Assembly (NCBI GenBank): GCA_007095845.1
Contig: SFBI01000070.1
Span: forward strand, 1-49,386
Origin: Microcystis aeruginosa Ma_MB_S_20031200_S102
GTDB taxonomy: Bacteria > Cyanobacteriota > Cyanobacteriia > Cyanobacteriales > Microcystaceae
Reading direction: 5' to 3'
Length of the DNA: 49,386 bases
Shown: positions 36,806-46,251 of the stretch, in pieces
How the letters are laid out: the number at the start of each line of letters is the position of its first letter
Numbering within the stretch: the first letter of the stretch is position 1
Position numbers and translations under genes: made by a program
The notes under the pieces: model-generated
The model's database searches: none
What the model was told of the DNA's origin: nothing
The model's input: only the letters and a program-made list of their open reading frames with translations

Positions 36806-36847
36806 ATAATTCATAATTTATAATTTATAATTTATAATTCATAATTC
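36806..36847. repeat. Six ATAATTY heptamers
   Basis: ATAATTC and ATAATTT units in tandem between the MITE and the pgk terminator. Confidence 0.85.
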
Positions 36848-36849
36848 AT

Positions 36850-36877
36850 AAAAAAAAGGCGGGTTAGTACCCACCTT
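36850..36877 (-). terminator. Rho-independent terminator of pgk
   Basis: On the minus strand AAGGTGGGT-ACTA-ACCCGCCTT (one G-U) is followed by a run of eight T. Confidence 0.85.
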
Positions 36878-36903
36878 GTTTAAACCTTAGATATTAGCGA
36901 TAA

Positions 36904-38112
36904 TTAGGCCTCATCGAGAGCAGCAATACCGGGTAAAACCTTGCCTTCGAGTAATTCCAAACTAGCGCCACCACCGGTGGAAATATGGCTCATTTTTTCC
37001 GCCACTCCCACTTTTTCCACCGCCGCCACCGAGTCACCACCACCGATAATAGTAGTTGTACCCGTAGCGGTTAAATCGGCTAAAGTATTAGCGATCGCAT
37101 CTGTACCCGCTGCAAATTTATCGAACTCGAACACCCCCATCGGGCCATTCCAGAGGACAGATTTACAGTTAGATAAAGCTTTTTGGAAAACTTTAACTGA
37201 TTCAGGTCCAATATCCAATCCCATCCAACCATCGGGAATATTTTCGACGTTGACGATTTGGGAATTGGCATCCTTATCGAATTTATCCGCTAACACCACA
37301 TCGGTAGGAAGGAGGAATTCCACCCCTTTTTCTTTAGCTTTTGCCTCTAGGGATTTAGCTAACTCTAGTTTGTCTTCTTCCACCAAAGACTTACCAACAC
37401 TTAAACCGCGGGCCTTGTAGAAAGTAAAGATCATACCGCCACCGATGAGCAGTTTATCGCACTTTTCCAATAAAGTTTCAATCACGCCAATTTTACTAGA
37501 AACCTTAGAACCGCCGATAATCGCCGCTAGGGGACGTTGGGGAGTTTCAATAGCGGACTGTAGGTAGTTTAACTCTTTTTCAATCAAATAACCCGCCACC
37601 GAGGGGCTGAGATAGTGGGTAACGCCTTCCGTGGAAGCGTGGGCGCGGTGGGCGGTACCAAAAGCATCATTAACATATAAATCGGCATTAGCGGCTAATT
37701 TTTTGGCAAAATCGGGGTCATTTGCCTCCTCTTCACCGTGGAAACGCAGATTTTCTAAAAGGGCCACTTGACCGTTAGACATTTGACTAATCGCTGCCGT
37801 CACTCCCTCACCAATAGAATCGGGACACATGATTACTTCCTGGCCCAATAATTCCGAGAGACGTTTAGCTACAGGGGTCAGACGCAAATTTTCTTTAACT
37901 TGACCGTCGGGGCGACCCATGTGGCTGCATAAAATAACCTTAGCCCCTTTTTTGATTAAATCCTCAATAGTTGGTAGTGCGGCCCGAATGCGGGTATCAT
38001 CGCTGATTGCTCCGGTGGCTTTGTCCATGGGAACGTTAAAATCGACCCGGACTAAGACCCGTTTACCCGCTAAATCAGCCTCTGTTAAATTCGCTACTGT
38101 TTTTTTTGGCAC
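36904..38112 (-). CDS. pgk: Phosphoglycerate kinase
   Basis: 402 residues from GTG at 38112; the upstream ATG at 38145 is rejected because AGGAGG lies 9 bp before the GTG and family homology begins at PKKTVANL. It catalyses 3-phosphoglycerate + ATP to 1,3-bisphosphoglycerate in the Calvin cycle and the reverse step in glycolysis. Motifs: substrate-binding RVDFNVP (22-28), HRAHAS near 165, and nucleotide-binding [11 protein letters not shown] near the C-terminus. Monocistronic by its terminator and a divergent neighbour. Confidence 0.97.
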   Translation of the reverse strand: MPKKTVANLTEADLAGKRVLVRVDFNVPMDKATGAISDDTRIRAALPTIEDLIKKGAKVILCSHMGRPDGQVKENLRLTPVAKRLSELLGQEVIMCPDSIGEGVTAAISQMSNGQVALLENLRFHGEEEANDPDFAKKLAANADLYVNDAFGTAHRAHASTEGVTHYLSPSVAGYLIEKELNYLQSAIETPQRPLAAIIGGSKVSSKIGVIETLLEKCDKLLIGGGMIFTFYKARGLSVGKSLVEEDKLELAKSLEAKAKEKGVEFLLPTDVVLADKFDKDANSQIVNVENIPDGWMGLDIGPESVKVFQKALSNCKSVLWNGPMGVFEFDKFAAGTDAIANTLADLTATGTTTIIGGGDSVAAVEKVGVAEKMSHISTGGGASLELLEGKVLPGIAALDEA

Positions 38113-38275
38113 AGCCCATAACCTCCTAGATTGCTTACCGTACAATAAAGATTAAATCAGGGTATCGCTACTTGCGGCAATTACTTTGACAAAGATTATT
38201 TCAGATTTGGGGATCAGTTTTGCAGTTCCAAGACCGATTTGCCCAGAAAAATTTGATTGGAGAGACTTGCTAATT

Positions 38276-38686
38276 ATGTTTGAGACGATTTTATTTCCCA
38301 TCGACCACAGCCGCGAAAGTCGTGACGCTACCAGTAGTGTGATCGAATTAGTCAAAATCTTTGACAGTCGTTTGGTGCTGTTGTCGGTGGTGGAAACGAC
38401 ACCCACCGGGGAAATTGCCGCCGACGATAAGATGAATTCGATCGAAGCGGTGGATAGATTGTTACAATCGGCCCAAGCGATTTTCGCCCAAGCTGGTGTC
38501 AAGGTAGAAATGATTGAAAGGGAGGGAATACCCTCTTTTGTCATCTGCGATGTGGCCGATGAAATTAATGCTCACCTGATTGTTATGGGTTGTCGCGGTT
38601 TAGGATTAACCAGCGAAGGTGTGTCCGAAAGCGTCACCACCAAAGTTATTAACCTTGCCCCCTGTCCAGTGTTGATTATCCCTTAA
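38276..38686 (+). CDS. Universal stress protein (UspA family)
   Basis: 136 residues from ATG 38276; the longer frame from 38186 adds 30 residues with no family similarity. N-terminal FETILFPIDHSRES and C-terminal INAHLIVMGCRGLG ... APCPVLIIP are typical. The ATP-binding pattern G-2x-G-9x-G(S/T) is incomplete: GCRG is followed by an ES pair where GS is expected, so ATP binding may be lost. Divergent from pgk. Role: stress-related, not otherwise defined. Confidence 0.88.
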   Translation: MFETILFPIDHSRESRDATSSVIELVKIFDSRLVLLSVVETTPTGEIAADDKMNSIEAVDRLLQSAQAIFAQAGVKVEMIEREGIPSFVICDVADEINAHLIVMGCRGLGLTSEGVSESVTTKVINLAPCPVLIIP

Positions 38687-38687
38687 T

Positions 38688-38757
38688 CAGTGAGCAGTTA
38701 TCAGTGAGCAGTTATCAGTGAGCAGTTATCAGTGAGCAGTTATCAGTGAGCAGTTAT
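38688..38757. repeat. Five 14-mer repeats CAGTGAGCAGTTAT
   Basis: Perfect tandem copies beginning two bases after the usp stop codon. Confidence 0.9.
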
Positions 38758-38758
38758 C

Positions 38759-38881
38759 ATACTAAATCCAGTTATTAAAGACTGATTATCTATTCCTCCT
38801 TTTGCCTCTTGCCCCCCCGACGTCGGGGGGGTTGCCTCTTGCCTATCCTGATATGTCGCCTATACTCAACGGATTTAGTAT
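38759..38881. mobile_element. 123-bp ACTAAATCC MITE with nested palindrome
   Basis: ATACTAAATCC and GGATTTAGTAT are perfect inverted ends. The interior contains a 20-bp perfect palindrome, seven C, GACGTC, seven G (38812-38831), absent from the copy at 36712. With the 14-mers this fills much of the gene-free stretch 38687-39138; after it come heptamers (TTTACTG) and a small palindrome ACGGCTACGCCGT (38928-38940 region). Confidence 0.75.
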
Positions 38882-38991
38882 CAGATGTGAGTTTTCAGTT
38901 CACTGATTACTGTTTACTGTTTACTGGACGGCTACGCCGTGCCTTTGGCAACACTGAAACAAGGCTCCCCACTCCCCCGTCTCCTGAGAGA

Positions 38992-39009
38992 AATGTAACG
39001 AATTGTGAG
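38992..39009 (-). promoter_or_regulatory. HLR1-like RpaB site upstream of psaL
   Basis: On the minus strand CTCACAAT-TC-GTTACATT fits the spacing of the high-light regulatory element GTTACAWW-NN-GTTACAWW, with one perfect and one 6/8 half. HLR1 sites bound by RpaB control photosystem I genes in cyanobacteria. It lies 130 bp upstream of the psaL start. Confidence 0.4.
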
Positions 39010-39138
39010 AGTTTCAGCCGTCAACCCTTGAAAACTCGATCTATGGGGTTGCTTGAAGTAATTCTTAGGCCTAAAGTGTAATCTTAAAGTTTTATGATCA
39101 ATTTTCCTGTTGATCGGAAAAAGGAGAACTCAAACACA

Positions 39139-39621
39139 ATGGCTGAAACTGGATACAAACAGGTGGTGACACCCTACAATGATGATCCGTTCATTGGTCA
39201 TCTAGCTACCCCCATTTCCGCTTCTGGTTTTACCAAAGCTTTTATTGGTAACTTACCTGCCTATCGTCCCGGTCTAGCTCCGATTCTGCGCGGTCTAGAA
39301 GTGGGTATGGCCCACGGTTATTTCCTCGGTGGTCCCTGGGTTGTCCTGGGTCCCTTGAGAGACTCGGAATATGCTAATCTCGGCGGTTTAATCCCCGCTT
39401 TAGCCATGGTTCTCTTGGCTACGGGTTGTTTAGCTAGTTATGGTCTTGTCTCCTTCCAAGGTAAGGCCGCTAGTGGTGATCCTCTGCAATCGGCCGAGGG
39501 TTGGAGTCAATTCGCTGCTGGTTTCTTTATTGGTGGTATGGGTGGCGCTTTTGTGGCCTATTTCCTCCTAGAAAATCTTGGTGTCGTTGATGGCATCATG
39601 CGCGGGGTTTTTAATCAATAA
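39139..39621 (+). CDS. psaL: Photosystem I reaction centre subunit XI
   Basis: 160 residues from ATG 39139, with AAGGAG 13 bp upstream; an earlier in-frame codon at 39094 has no ribosome site. PsaL is the trimerisation subunit of cyanobacterial photosystem I in the thylakoid. The sequence (VTPYNDDPFIGHLATPIS, RPGLAPILRGLEVGMAHG, GGPWVVLGPLRDSEYANL) and two C-terminal helices are typical. It forms an operon with psaI, 57 bp downstream. Confidence 0.97.
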   Translation: MAETGYKQVVTPYNDDPFIGHLATPISASGFTKAFIGNLPAYRPGLAPILRGLEVGMAHGYFLGGPWVVLGPLRDSEYANLGGLIPALAMVLLATGCLASYGLVSFQGKAASGDPLQSAEGWSQFAAGFFIGGMGGAFVAYFLLENLGVVDGIMRGVFNQ

Positions 39622-39678
39622 TTAACCCTTGTTCTACCTGATTATCATTTCCTTATTTTTTTACTAGGAGCATTTGAC

Positions 39679-39795
39679 ATGACTGGTGCCTACGCAGCTT
39701 CTTATCTGCCTTGGATTTTAATCCCGATCGTCTGTTGGTTAATGCCAGCCGTAGTGATGGGTTTGTTATTTATCTATATCGAAAGTGAATCCTAA
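39679..39795 (+). CDS. psaI: Photosystem I subunit VIII
   Basis: 38 residues, starting [20 protein letters not shown], with one membrane helix and an IESES tail. AGGAG lies 8 bp before the start. PsaI sits next to PsaL in photosystem I and supports trimer formation. The position after psaL confirms it. Confidence 0.95.
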   Translation: MTGAYAASYLPWILIPIVCWLMPAVVMGLLFIYIESES

Positions 39796-39819
39796 TTTAG
39801 CCTAGGATTCCTACAATTA

Positions 39820-39862
39820 AGGACTTGAAAATTAGCTATTTTATAGTTAGTTTTCAAGTCCT
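39820..39862 (+). terminator. Terminator of psaLI
   Basis: AGGACTTGAAAA and TTTTCAAGTCCT form a perfect 12-bp stem, with an inner CTAT/ATAG pairing, followed by ATTTTCT. Confidence 0.75.
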
Positions 39863-39964
39863 ATTTTCTGAAGAAAAAAGAAAAGTATTGACCAAATGAA
39901 AATTGGTAAAACCCCACACCCTACACCCTACCCGCACCGAAAAACTTTTTGCCGCAAACCCCAC

Positions 39965-42166
39965 TCATAAAGCGTTTAGATAGCGGATTTTTTCCAACAA
40001 TAGGGAGGGTTGAATCGGTTTGAGGAGATAGTCGTCAATGCCATGACGACCGAGGAAATTAACGCTGATTTCAGGAGTATCATTCAAGATTAGCACTTTA
40101 CTGGCTTGAGTTTGGCTGGATTTTTTTAAAAGGTGACAGAGATGATATATATCGGGCATTTTCCGATCGACAATTATAATACTTGGCTGCACGATCTCAA
40201 TTTTTTTGATAGCGGAGACACTATCGATTAACCAAATAACTTGATAATGTGCCACCATCAATAACTCACAAATAAGATTGGCGATTTCTTCGTCACTTTC
40301 AATTAAAACTATAGTGGGATGGTGCTGATTAAAATGGGGATTATGCTCTGAGAGTTGCGGTTGAGATTTGGGGGGCTTTTGTTGAGGTAAACGGACGGTA
40401 AAGATGGAACCTTTATCTAAGCAAGATTCTACCTCGATCGTGCCGTGATGGAGTTCCACTAATTGTCTAGTTAAAGCTAATCCTAATCCCATACCACCAT
40501 AACGACGTTTACGAGAGCCATCCAATTGGGTAAATTTTTCAAACAGAAGCGGTATTTTTTGAGCAGGAATGCCGATGCCCGTGTCTTCTACCTGAAAAAT
40601 GACCTGACTGCCTTCTTTCCACAGTCTCAGCGTGATAGCACCCTGTTCGGGGGTAAATTTCAGGGCATTTTTTAACAAGTACAAAAGTATCTGCTGAACT
40701 CGATCATAATCGGCATAAAAATAATGCTCTTTTTCGGTAATTTTCATCTCTAAAATCAGATTAATTTTTTTAATTTCTGACTCTTTTTTAATGATCTCTA
40801 AAACGTGATCACAGAGATATTTAAGCGAAAATTGTTTAATATTTAAAACGGCTTTCCCTGCCGAAATTTGCGAGAAATTAAGCAAGTCATTGATTAATTC
40901 TAATAGTTTATTGCCGTTATCCTGAATAACTTGTAGATAGTGTTTTTGTTTGTCGGGAGGTAAAAAATTACTGGCTGCCGAGCATTTTTGCAGGGTACTG
41001 GACAAACCGATAATACAAGTTAAGGGAGTTAATAACTCATGACTCATATTATTTAAAAATTCACTTTTGCAGAGGTTAGCGGCTTCCGCAGTCATTAAAG
41101 TATCTTGTAATTCTTGGGTTCTTTCTATTACCCGGCGCTCAAAAATATCTTTTTGTTCCTGTACTTGGGAATATAATTGCGATTGATAGATAGCGATGGC
41201 GAGATGTTCACCAATCTGACCTAAAAATTTCTTTTCTTGGGGCAACCATCGGCGTTTTTGTTGACATTGATGGGCAATTAATAAACCCCACAATTCTTCT
41301 TGTACCACAATCGGGGCAATTAATTTTGATCGCACTTGGTGTTGTCGCAAAAATTCGGACAAACAGAAGGAAGAAGAATAGTTAACATCCACATCATCTA
41401 CGGACAGAATTAATCCTTGACGATACTTTTCCTTATATTGGGGAATATAAGAAAAACAATCGTCTTCGGGGGTTAAATTTAACACCGAATTTATCTGGTC
41501 AGAAATGCGTGACTCAGAAGTTATTTTTCCCTTTACTTCACTGGTACTGGGGAAAAATTGATAAATTAACAATCGGTCCACTTGCAGAAATTCCCGCGCT
41601 TCCCTGACTACGGTTTCCAGAATCACCGGTAACTCCAGACTTTGACGAATTTGGGTGATGACTTGGTTTAATAATCTTTCCTGTTGGATTTGTTGGGATA
41701 GGGCAGCTTCTATCGGTTGACCAACGGAGAAGATGCAGGGACAACTCCCATCAGCAGACGGAGAAGAAGTTATCGAGAGAATTTTGACTAGAATTTTATT
41801 TTGAAAACTGCTGACATTATTGGATAGAGGCAAATTTAAAATTTGATAACCCTGCTCAATTTTCGGGTGGTGGAGAGACTTGACGGCCAGTCCTTGCAGA
41901 AAATTTTTAATCGTGTTCGCTTCAAAACTAATGCGGACTTCGTAATCAAAGTTATGTGCTTGGGGACTGGCTAACAATAAAGCTTGTAGGTCAGTGGAAA
42001 GCAAGAGTTGATAGATTTCCCCTGTCTGTGAGGGAATATCTCTTTCACTGAGACTAATCCTCGGCCCTGTCACCTGTATTGCCAACTGTTCCCACCAAGA
42101 ACGAATTTGTTCAAGGTGAGTAAATGACAACACTTGACAGCAAACATAAGCGGAAGAAGCATTCAT
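39965..42166 (-). CDS. Hybrid histidine kinase with a DXCF-type cyanobacteriochrome-like GAF domain
   Basis: 733 residues. Order: unassigned N-terminal region (1-155), GAF (about 165-330), coiled coil, HisKA (NMSHELLTPL, phospho-His376), HATPase (Asn500, DTGIGIP 528-534, GGMGLGLALT), receiver (phospho-Asp667 in IIIVDRKMPD, Asp625, Lys716). The GAF carries DDCF (235-238), the DXCF second-cysteine motif, and Cys268 at the canonical chromophore position (FCLSEFLRQHQV), followed by Leu instead of the usual His/Tyr. The VRSKLIAPI and LWGLLIAHQC motifs match cyanobacteriochromes. It may bind a bilin (blue/green type) and signal to a regulator not encoded here. Bilin binding is inferred. Confidence 0.85.
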   Translation of the reverse strand: MNASSAYVCCQVLSFTHLEQIRSWWEQLAIQVTGPRISLSERDIPSQTGEIYQLLLSTDLQALLLASPQAHNFDYEVRISFEANTIKNFLQGLAVKSLHHPKIEQGYQILNLPLSNNVSSFQNKILVKILSITSSPSADGSCPCIFSVGQPIEAALSQQIQQERLLNQVITQIRQSLELPVILETVVREAREFLQVDRLLIYQFFPSTSEVKGKITSESRISDQINSVLNLTPEDDCFSYIPQYKEKYRQGLILSVDDVDVNYSSSFCLSEFLRQHQVRSKLIAPIVVQEELWGLLIAHQCQQKRRWLPQEKKFLGQIGEHLAIAIYQSQLYSQVQEQKDIFERRVIERTQELQDTLMTAEAANLCKSEFLNNMSHELLTPLTCIIGLSSTLQKCSAASNFLPPDKQKHYLQVIQDNGNKLLELINDLLNFSQISAGKAVLNIKQFSLKYLCDHVLEIIKKESEIKKINLILEMKITEKEHYFYADYDRVQQILLYLLKNALKFTPEQGAITLRLWKEGSQVIFQVEDTGIGIPAQKIPLLFEKFTQLDGSRKRRYGGMGLGLALTRQLVELHHGTIEVESCLDKGSIFTVRLPQQKPPKSQPQLSEHNPHFNQHHPTIVLIESDEEIANLICELLMVAHYQVIWLIDSVSAIKKIEIVQPSIIIVDRKMPDIYHLCHLLKKSSQTQASKVLILNDTPEISVNFLGRHGIDDYLLKPIQPSLLLEKIRYLNAL

Positions 42167-42207
42167 TTATCATTCATCAGTTATCAGTCATCAGAAGGCA
42201 GGAGATA

Positions 42208-42357
42208 GGGTGTTGGGGTGTTGGGGTTTTAGGGTGTTGCGGTTTTAGGGTTTTAGGGTTTTAGGGTTTTAGGGTGTTGGGGTTTTATTTGAAATTCCCC
42301 CACTTCCCCACTTCCCCACTTCCCCACTTCCCCACTTCCCCACTTTCCCACTTCCCC
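42208..42357. repeat. Telomere-like G-rich repeats followed by C-rich repeats
   Basis: 42208-42282 has GGGG/GGG tracts spaced by TGTT or TTTTA (TTTTAGGG in tandem), a strong G-quadruplex pattern on the plus strand. 42297-42357 has about seven CCCCACTT octamers, putting the same pattern on the minus strand. They fill the middle of the gene-free stretch 42167-42556; the cobN promoter is probably in the last ~100 bp. Confidence 0.85.
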
Positions 42358-42556
42358 AAACCCCAGTTATCAGTAAGGGGACTGGGGTTTGGGTTTTAGT
42401 GAAGATTTTTCTTAATCCCTATCCCCTAACACCTATTCCCTGTTCTTTAAATTGCCACAGACAGATATAATCATCTCTATCTACCTAAAAATAATCCCTC
42501 GATCGAGACCCTGATTCTCAAAACCTAATCATTATTTAACCTGACTCTCAAAATTT

Positions 42557-45500
42557 ATGCATCGTATTGCTCCCCAAGCGGGTGGTTGGACAGCAGATAC
42601 CGAAGGGGTGATTATTATTGACCAAAATCCGGCCCCGATTGTCCTCCTCACCATGGCTGATACCGATATTCAAACTCTAGCGGCAGCTATCGACCATCTA
42701 CCGGATAATTTTCCCGCAATTCGCGCCCTCAATTTATCGCAGTTACAGCAGCAATACAGTATCGATAACTATGGGGACAAGGTACTATCCCAAGCAAGGG
42801 TGATTATTCTTCGCTTATTGGGGGGACGGGGGAGTTGGTCCTACGGGTTGGAAGTAGTTAAGGAAATTGTCGAGGAAACTGGTGCGACTTTATTTGTCCT
42901 CCCGGGAGAGGATAAACCGGATTTAGAGTTGATGAGTCATTCCACTGCTTCCCTGACTACTGTTAACCAGTTATGGTGCTATTTCACGGAAGCAGGGATA
43001 GATAACTGGATTAATGCTGCTAAATTTATCGCGCATACCTGTCTCCATCTCGACTATCCTCCCTCTCCTCCTAGGGTTGTCCCGAGGTTGGGAATCTATT
43101 CCCAGATAACCCTACCCCAACCCCAAGCACGGACTTGGATACTTTTCTATCGTTCCCATTATCTCGCGGGTAACACCAAAGCTATCGATGCTTTAATCAG
43201 TGCTTTCACCCAAAGAAACATGGAAACTGTCCCCATCTTTCTCTCCTCTCTGCGGGAAATTGAAGTGCAAGAGGAACTATTAACCCTCTTTTCCCACCAT
43301 CCCCCAGACCTAATTCTCGATACCACTAGCTTCTCTATCCAGCGACCGGAAGACAAACAAAATCATCACTTCTGGCAGTCCCTCAATAAACCCATCTTCC
43401 AAGTTATCCTCAGCAGCAGCAGTTTAGAAGCTTATCAACAGGGTTATCAAGGTCTTTCCCCCCGGGATGTGGCCATGAATATCGCTTTACCGGAAATGGA
43501 TGGCAAAATTATCACCCGCGCTATTTCCTTTAAATCTGTCCTCACCCGACATCCGAAACTAGAAACGGAAATAGTTATCTATCAACCCCTCCCCCACCGG
43601 GTTGATTTTGTCGCTGATTTAACCGCAAACTATTGTCAACTCTCCTCCCTTCCCAACTCCCAGAAAAAAATTGCTCTCATTTTCCCCAACTATCCCAATA
43701 AGGATGGTCGTATCGCTAACGGAGTCGGTTTAGATACTCCCGCTAGTGGTCTGGAAATTCTTCGCGCATTACAAACCCAAGGTTATACCCTCACCGACCT
43801 CCCCGACCATAGCGATGAATTAATGCGATTGCTTATTTCCGGTATCACTAATGACCTGGAGACAAGGGAATTAAAACCTATCTATCAATCTCTCTCCCTA
43901 GAAGCATATCTAGATTATTTCTCCTCCCTTCCCCCCGATAATCAAAGCGCTCTCCTTGACCGTTGGGGATATCCAGACAGGGATTTTCCTATCCCGGGCC
44001 TCCAGTTAGGTAATGTCTTTATCGGTATTCAACCTTCTCGCGGTTACGACCTTGACCCGACCCTTAATTATCATTCCCCCGACCTGGAACCTACCCACAG
44101 CTATCTCGCTTTTTACCATTGGTTACGACAGGAATTCCAAGTCACTGCTGTGATTAATCTCGGTAAACACGGCAATTTAGAATGGCTACCCGGGAAGAGT
44201 CTCGCTCTTTCTCCCCATTGTTATCCCGAAATTGCTTTCTCGTCGCTGCCGAATTTTTATCCGTTTATTGTCAATGACCCCGGAGAAGGTTCCAACGCTA
44301 AAAGACGTTCCCAAGCTGTTATTATCGACCATCTCACTCCCCCAATGACGCGAGCGGAATTGTATGGGGATTGGGAAAAGTTAGAGTCTCTCATCGATGA
44401 ATATTATCAGGCAGAATCTCTTGATCCTTCTCGTTTAGCTCTGATTCGCGAGCGGATTAACGATCTGGTGGCGAAAACTAATCTCGATCGAGAGCTAGGC
44501 ACAATTAACGCTTCCTTTAGTCAATTTCTCACCCTCGTGGATGGTTATCTCTGTGAACTCAAGGAAGCACAAATCCGCGACGGTTTACATATCTTCGGTC
44601 AATGTCCCCAGGGTCAGCAGTTAATTGATTTAATCCAATCGATTGCCCGTTCTCCTAGTCCCGACCGCCCCGGTTTAACCCGTTCGATCGCCCTTGACCT
44701 CCATCTCGACTGCGACCCCCTGACGGAATATAACGATACCACTACTTATCTGGAAGGTCTCGCTCAGGATTTAATTAGCCAGAAAATTGAACCTCTAGGC
44801 GAAAATACGGCAAAAGAATTGGTTTGGCTAGAAAATCAGTTAATTCCTGCTTTAAAACAAACCCCCGATGAACTTACCTATCTCTTAAAAGGTCTTGCTG
44901 GCCAATACGTCCCCAGTGGTGCTTCCGGCGCTCCTACCCGCGGCCGTCCCGATGTTCTCCCCACCGGCAGAAATTTCTATTCCGTCGATACCCGCGCAAT
45001 CCCCACAGAAACCGCGTGGGAAGTGGGAAGAAAGGCCGCAGAGGCACTAATTGAACGTTATACCCAAGAAAATGGCGAATATCCCCGCACTTTGGCGATT
45101 TCTATCTGGGGAACTTCGACGATGAGGAATAGTGGCGAAGATGTGGCCGAAGCCATGGCTTTACTGGGAATTCGTCCCCTTTGGGATGGTTTTTTCCGTC
45201 GGGTGGTCGGGTTTGAAATCCTTACTCCGTCTAGCTTAGGCCGTCCTCGCATTGATGTGACCGTTCGGGTATCGGGCTTTTTTAGGGACAGTTTCCCCAG
45301 CATACTACATCTTCTTAATTCTGGCATAAATGCGGTAGCTTGTCAAGAGGAAGAGGAAAAAATTAATCCTTTAGCGGCGAAAGTGAAGACAGAGAGGGAG
45401 TTTTGGCTAAGTCAGGGCTTAGGAGAAAAAGAGGCGAAACTGAGAGCTACTGCCAGAATCTTTGGCTGCAAACCGGGTGCTTACGGGGCCGGTTTACAGG

Positions 45501-46174
45501 GGTTAATCGAGTCACAAAACTGGCAAAATGATCAAGACTTAGCTAATGCTTATATTAACTGGAGTTGTTATGCCTATGATAGTCAAGGAACTGCCCATTC
45601 TTTACCAGAAGTATTGAGAAATAGACTGCAAGAATTAGAGATAGTGCTGCACAATCAGGACAATCGAGAACACGATATTTTCGACTCCGATGACTACTAT
45701 CAATTTCAAGGCGGCTTAACTGCCAGTGTCCGAGCTTTAACCGGCAAAAATCCCGTCACCTATTTTGGTGATCATTCCCGTCCGGAAAATCCCCGCATCA
45801 GAACCCTAGAGGAAGAAATTCGCCGCGTTTACCGTTCGCGAGTGGTTAACCCCAAATGGATAGCAGGAGTGATGCGACACGGCTATAAAGGCGCTTTCGA
45901 GATGGCTGCAACCGTAGATTATATTTTTGCCTACTCTGCCACTACTCACCTAGTGGAGGATTTTATCTATCAGGGAGTAGCCGAAGCTTATTTATTTGAC
46001 GAGAAGGTACAACAATTTATTCAGGAGAAAAACCCCTGGGCATTGCGAGATATGGCCGAAAGATTATTAGAAGCTCAACAACGGGGATTATGGACCCAGG
46101 TGGACCAGAAAACTTTAGATCAATTGAGGGCAATTGTCCATGAGGCCGAAGGAGCGATCGAATCGGGTCAGTAA
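42557..46174 (+). CDS. cobN: Cobaltochelatase large subunit CobN
   Basis: 1205 residues, shorter than ChlH (about 1330) and matching CobN. It inserts Co2+ into hydrogenobyrinate a,c-diamide in the aerobic cobalamin pathway, with ATPase subunits that in cyanobacteria are thought to be shared with magnesium chelatase (ChlD/ChlI). Conserved features include VINLGKHGNLEWLPGK, FYPFIVNDPGEGSNAKRR, GRPDVLPTGRNFYSVD and the C-terminal MRHGYKGAFEMAATVDY. No CobS/CobT lies near. No cobalamin riboswitch is recognisable upstream. Confidence 0.95.
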   Translation: MHRIAPQAGGWTADTEGVIIIDQNPAPIVLLTMADTDIQTLAAAIDHLPDNFPAIRALNLSQLQQQYSIDNYGDKVLSQARVIILRLLGGRGSWSYGLEVVKEIVEETGATLFVLPGEDKPDLELMSHSTASLTTVNQLWCYFTEAGIDNWINAAKFIAHTCLHLDYPPSPPRVVPRLGIYSQITLPQPQARTWILFYRSHYLAGNTKAIDALISAFTQRNMETVPIFLSSLREIEVQEELLTLFSHHPPDLILDTTSFSIQRPEDKQNHHFWQSLNKPIFQVILSSSSLEAYQQGYQGLSPRDVAMNIALPEMDGKIITRAISFKSVLTRHPKLETEIVIYQPLPHRVDFVADLTANYCQLSSLPNSQKKIALIFPNYPNKDGRIANGVGLDTPASGLEILRALQTQGYTLTDLPDHSDELMRLLISGITNDLETRELKPIYQSLSLEAYLDYFSSLPPDNQSALLDRWGYPDRDFPIPGLQLGNVFIGIQPSRGYDLDPTLNYHSPDLEPTHSYLAFYHWLRQEFQVTAVINLGKHGNLEWLPGKSLALSPHCYPEIAFSSLPNFYPFIVNDPGEGSNAKRRSQAVIIDHLTPPMTRAELYGDWEKLESLIDEYYQAESLDPSRLALIRERINDLVAKTNLDRELGTINASFSQFLTLVDGYLCELKEAQIRDGLHIFGQCPQGQQLIDLIQSIARSPSPDRPGLTRSIALDLHLDCDPLTEYNDTTTYLEGLAQDLISQKIEPLGENTAKELVWLENQLIPALKQTPDELTYLLKGLAGQYVPSGASGAPTRGRPDVLPTGRNFYSVDTRAIPTETAWEVGRKAAEALIERYTQENGEYPRTLAISIWGTSTMRNSGEDVAEAMALLGIRPLWDGFFRRVVGFEILTPSSLGRPRIDVTVRVSGFFRDSFPSILHLLNSGINAVACQEEEEKINPLAAKVKTEREFWLSQGLGEKEAKLRATARIFGCKPGAYGAGLQGLIESQNWQNDQDLANAYINWSCYAYDSQGTAHSLPEVLRNRLQELEIVLHNQDNREHDIFDSDDYYQFQGGLTASVRALTGKNPVTYFGDHSRPENPRIRTLEEEIRRVYRSRVVNPKWIAGVMRHGYKGAFEMAATVDYIFAYSATTHLVEDFIYQGVAEAYLFDEKVQQFIQEKNPWALRDMAERLLEAQQRGLWTQVDQKTLDQLRAIVHEAEGAIESGQ

Positions 46175-46251
46175 TTAGACCTCTGGCAAAAATCAAAAAT
46201 CTGACCTTAGGTGAGGAGTTAGTAGCCAGTAGTCAGTAGTCAGGAGAATTA

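Noticed and set aside
36941-37420. 159-codon frame antisense to pgk
   Set aside because: Mirror frame of a highly biased gene; no start context or homology.
38809-39081. 90-codon frame upstream of psaL
   Set aside because: Spans the MITE, its palindrome and heptamers; the region fits a psaL promoter better.
42208-42282. TTTTAGGG repeats as a true telomere or contaminating algal DNA
   Set aside because: They are short, lie between two cyanobacterial genes and belong with the other short tandem repeats of the window.
42557-46174. Large chelatase subunit considered as ChlH
   Set aside because: At 1205 residues it is shorter than ChlH and its sequence motifs fit CobN better.
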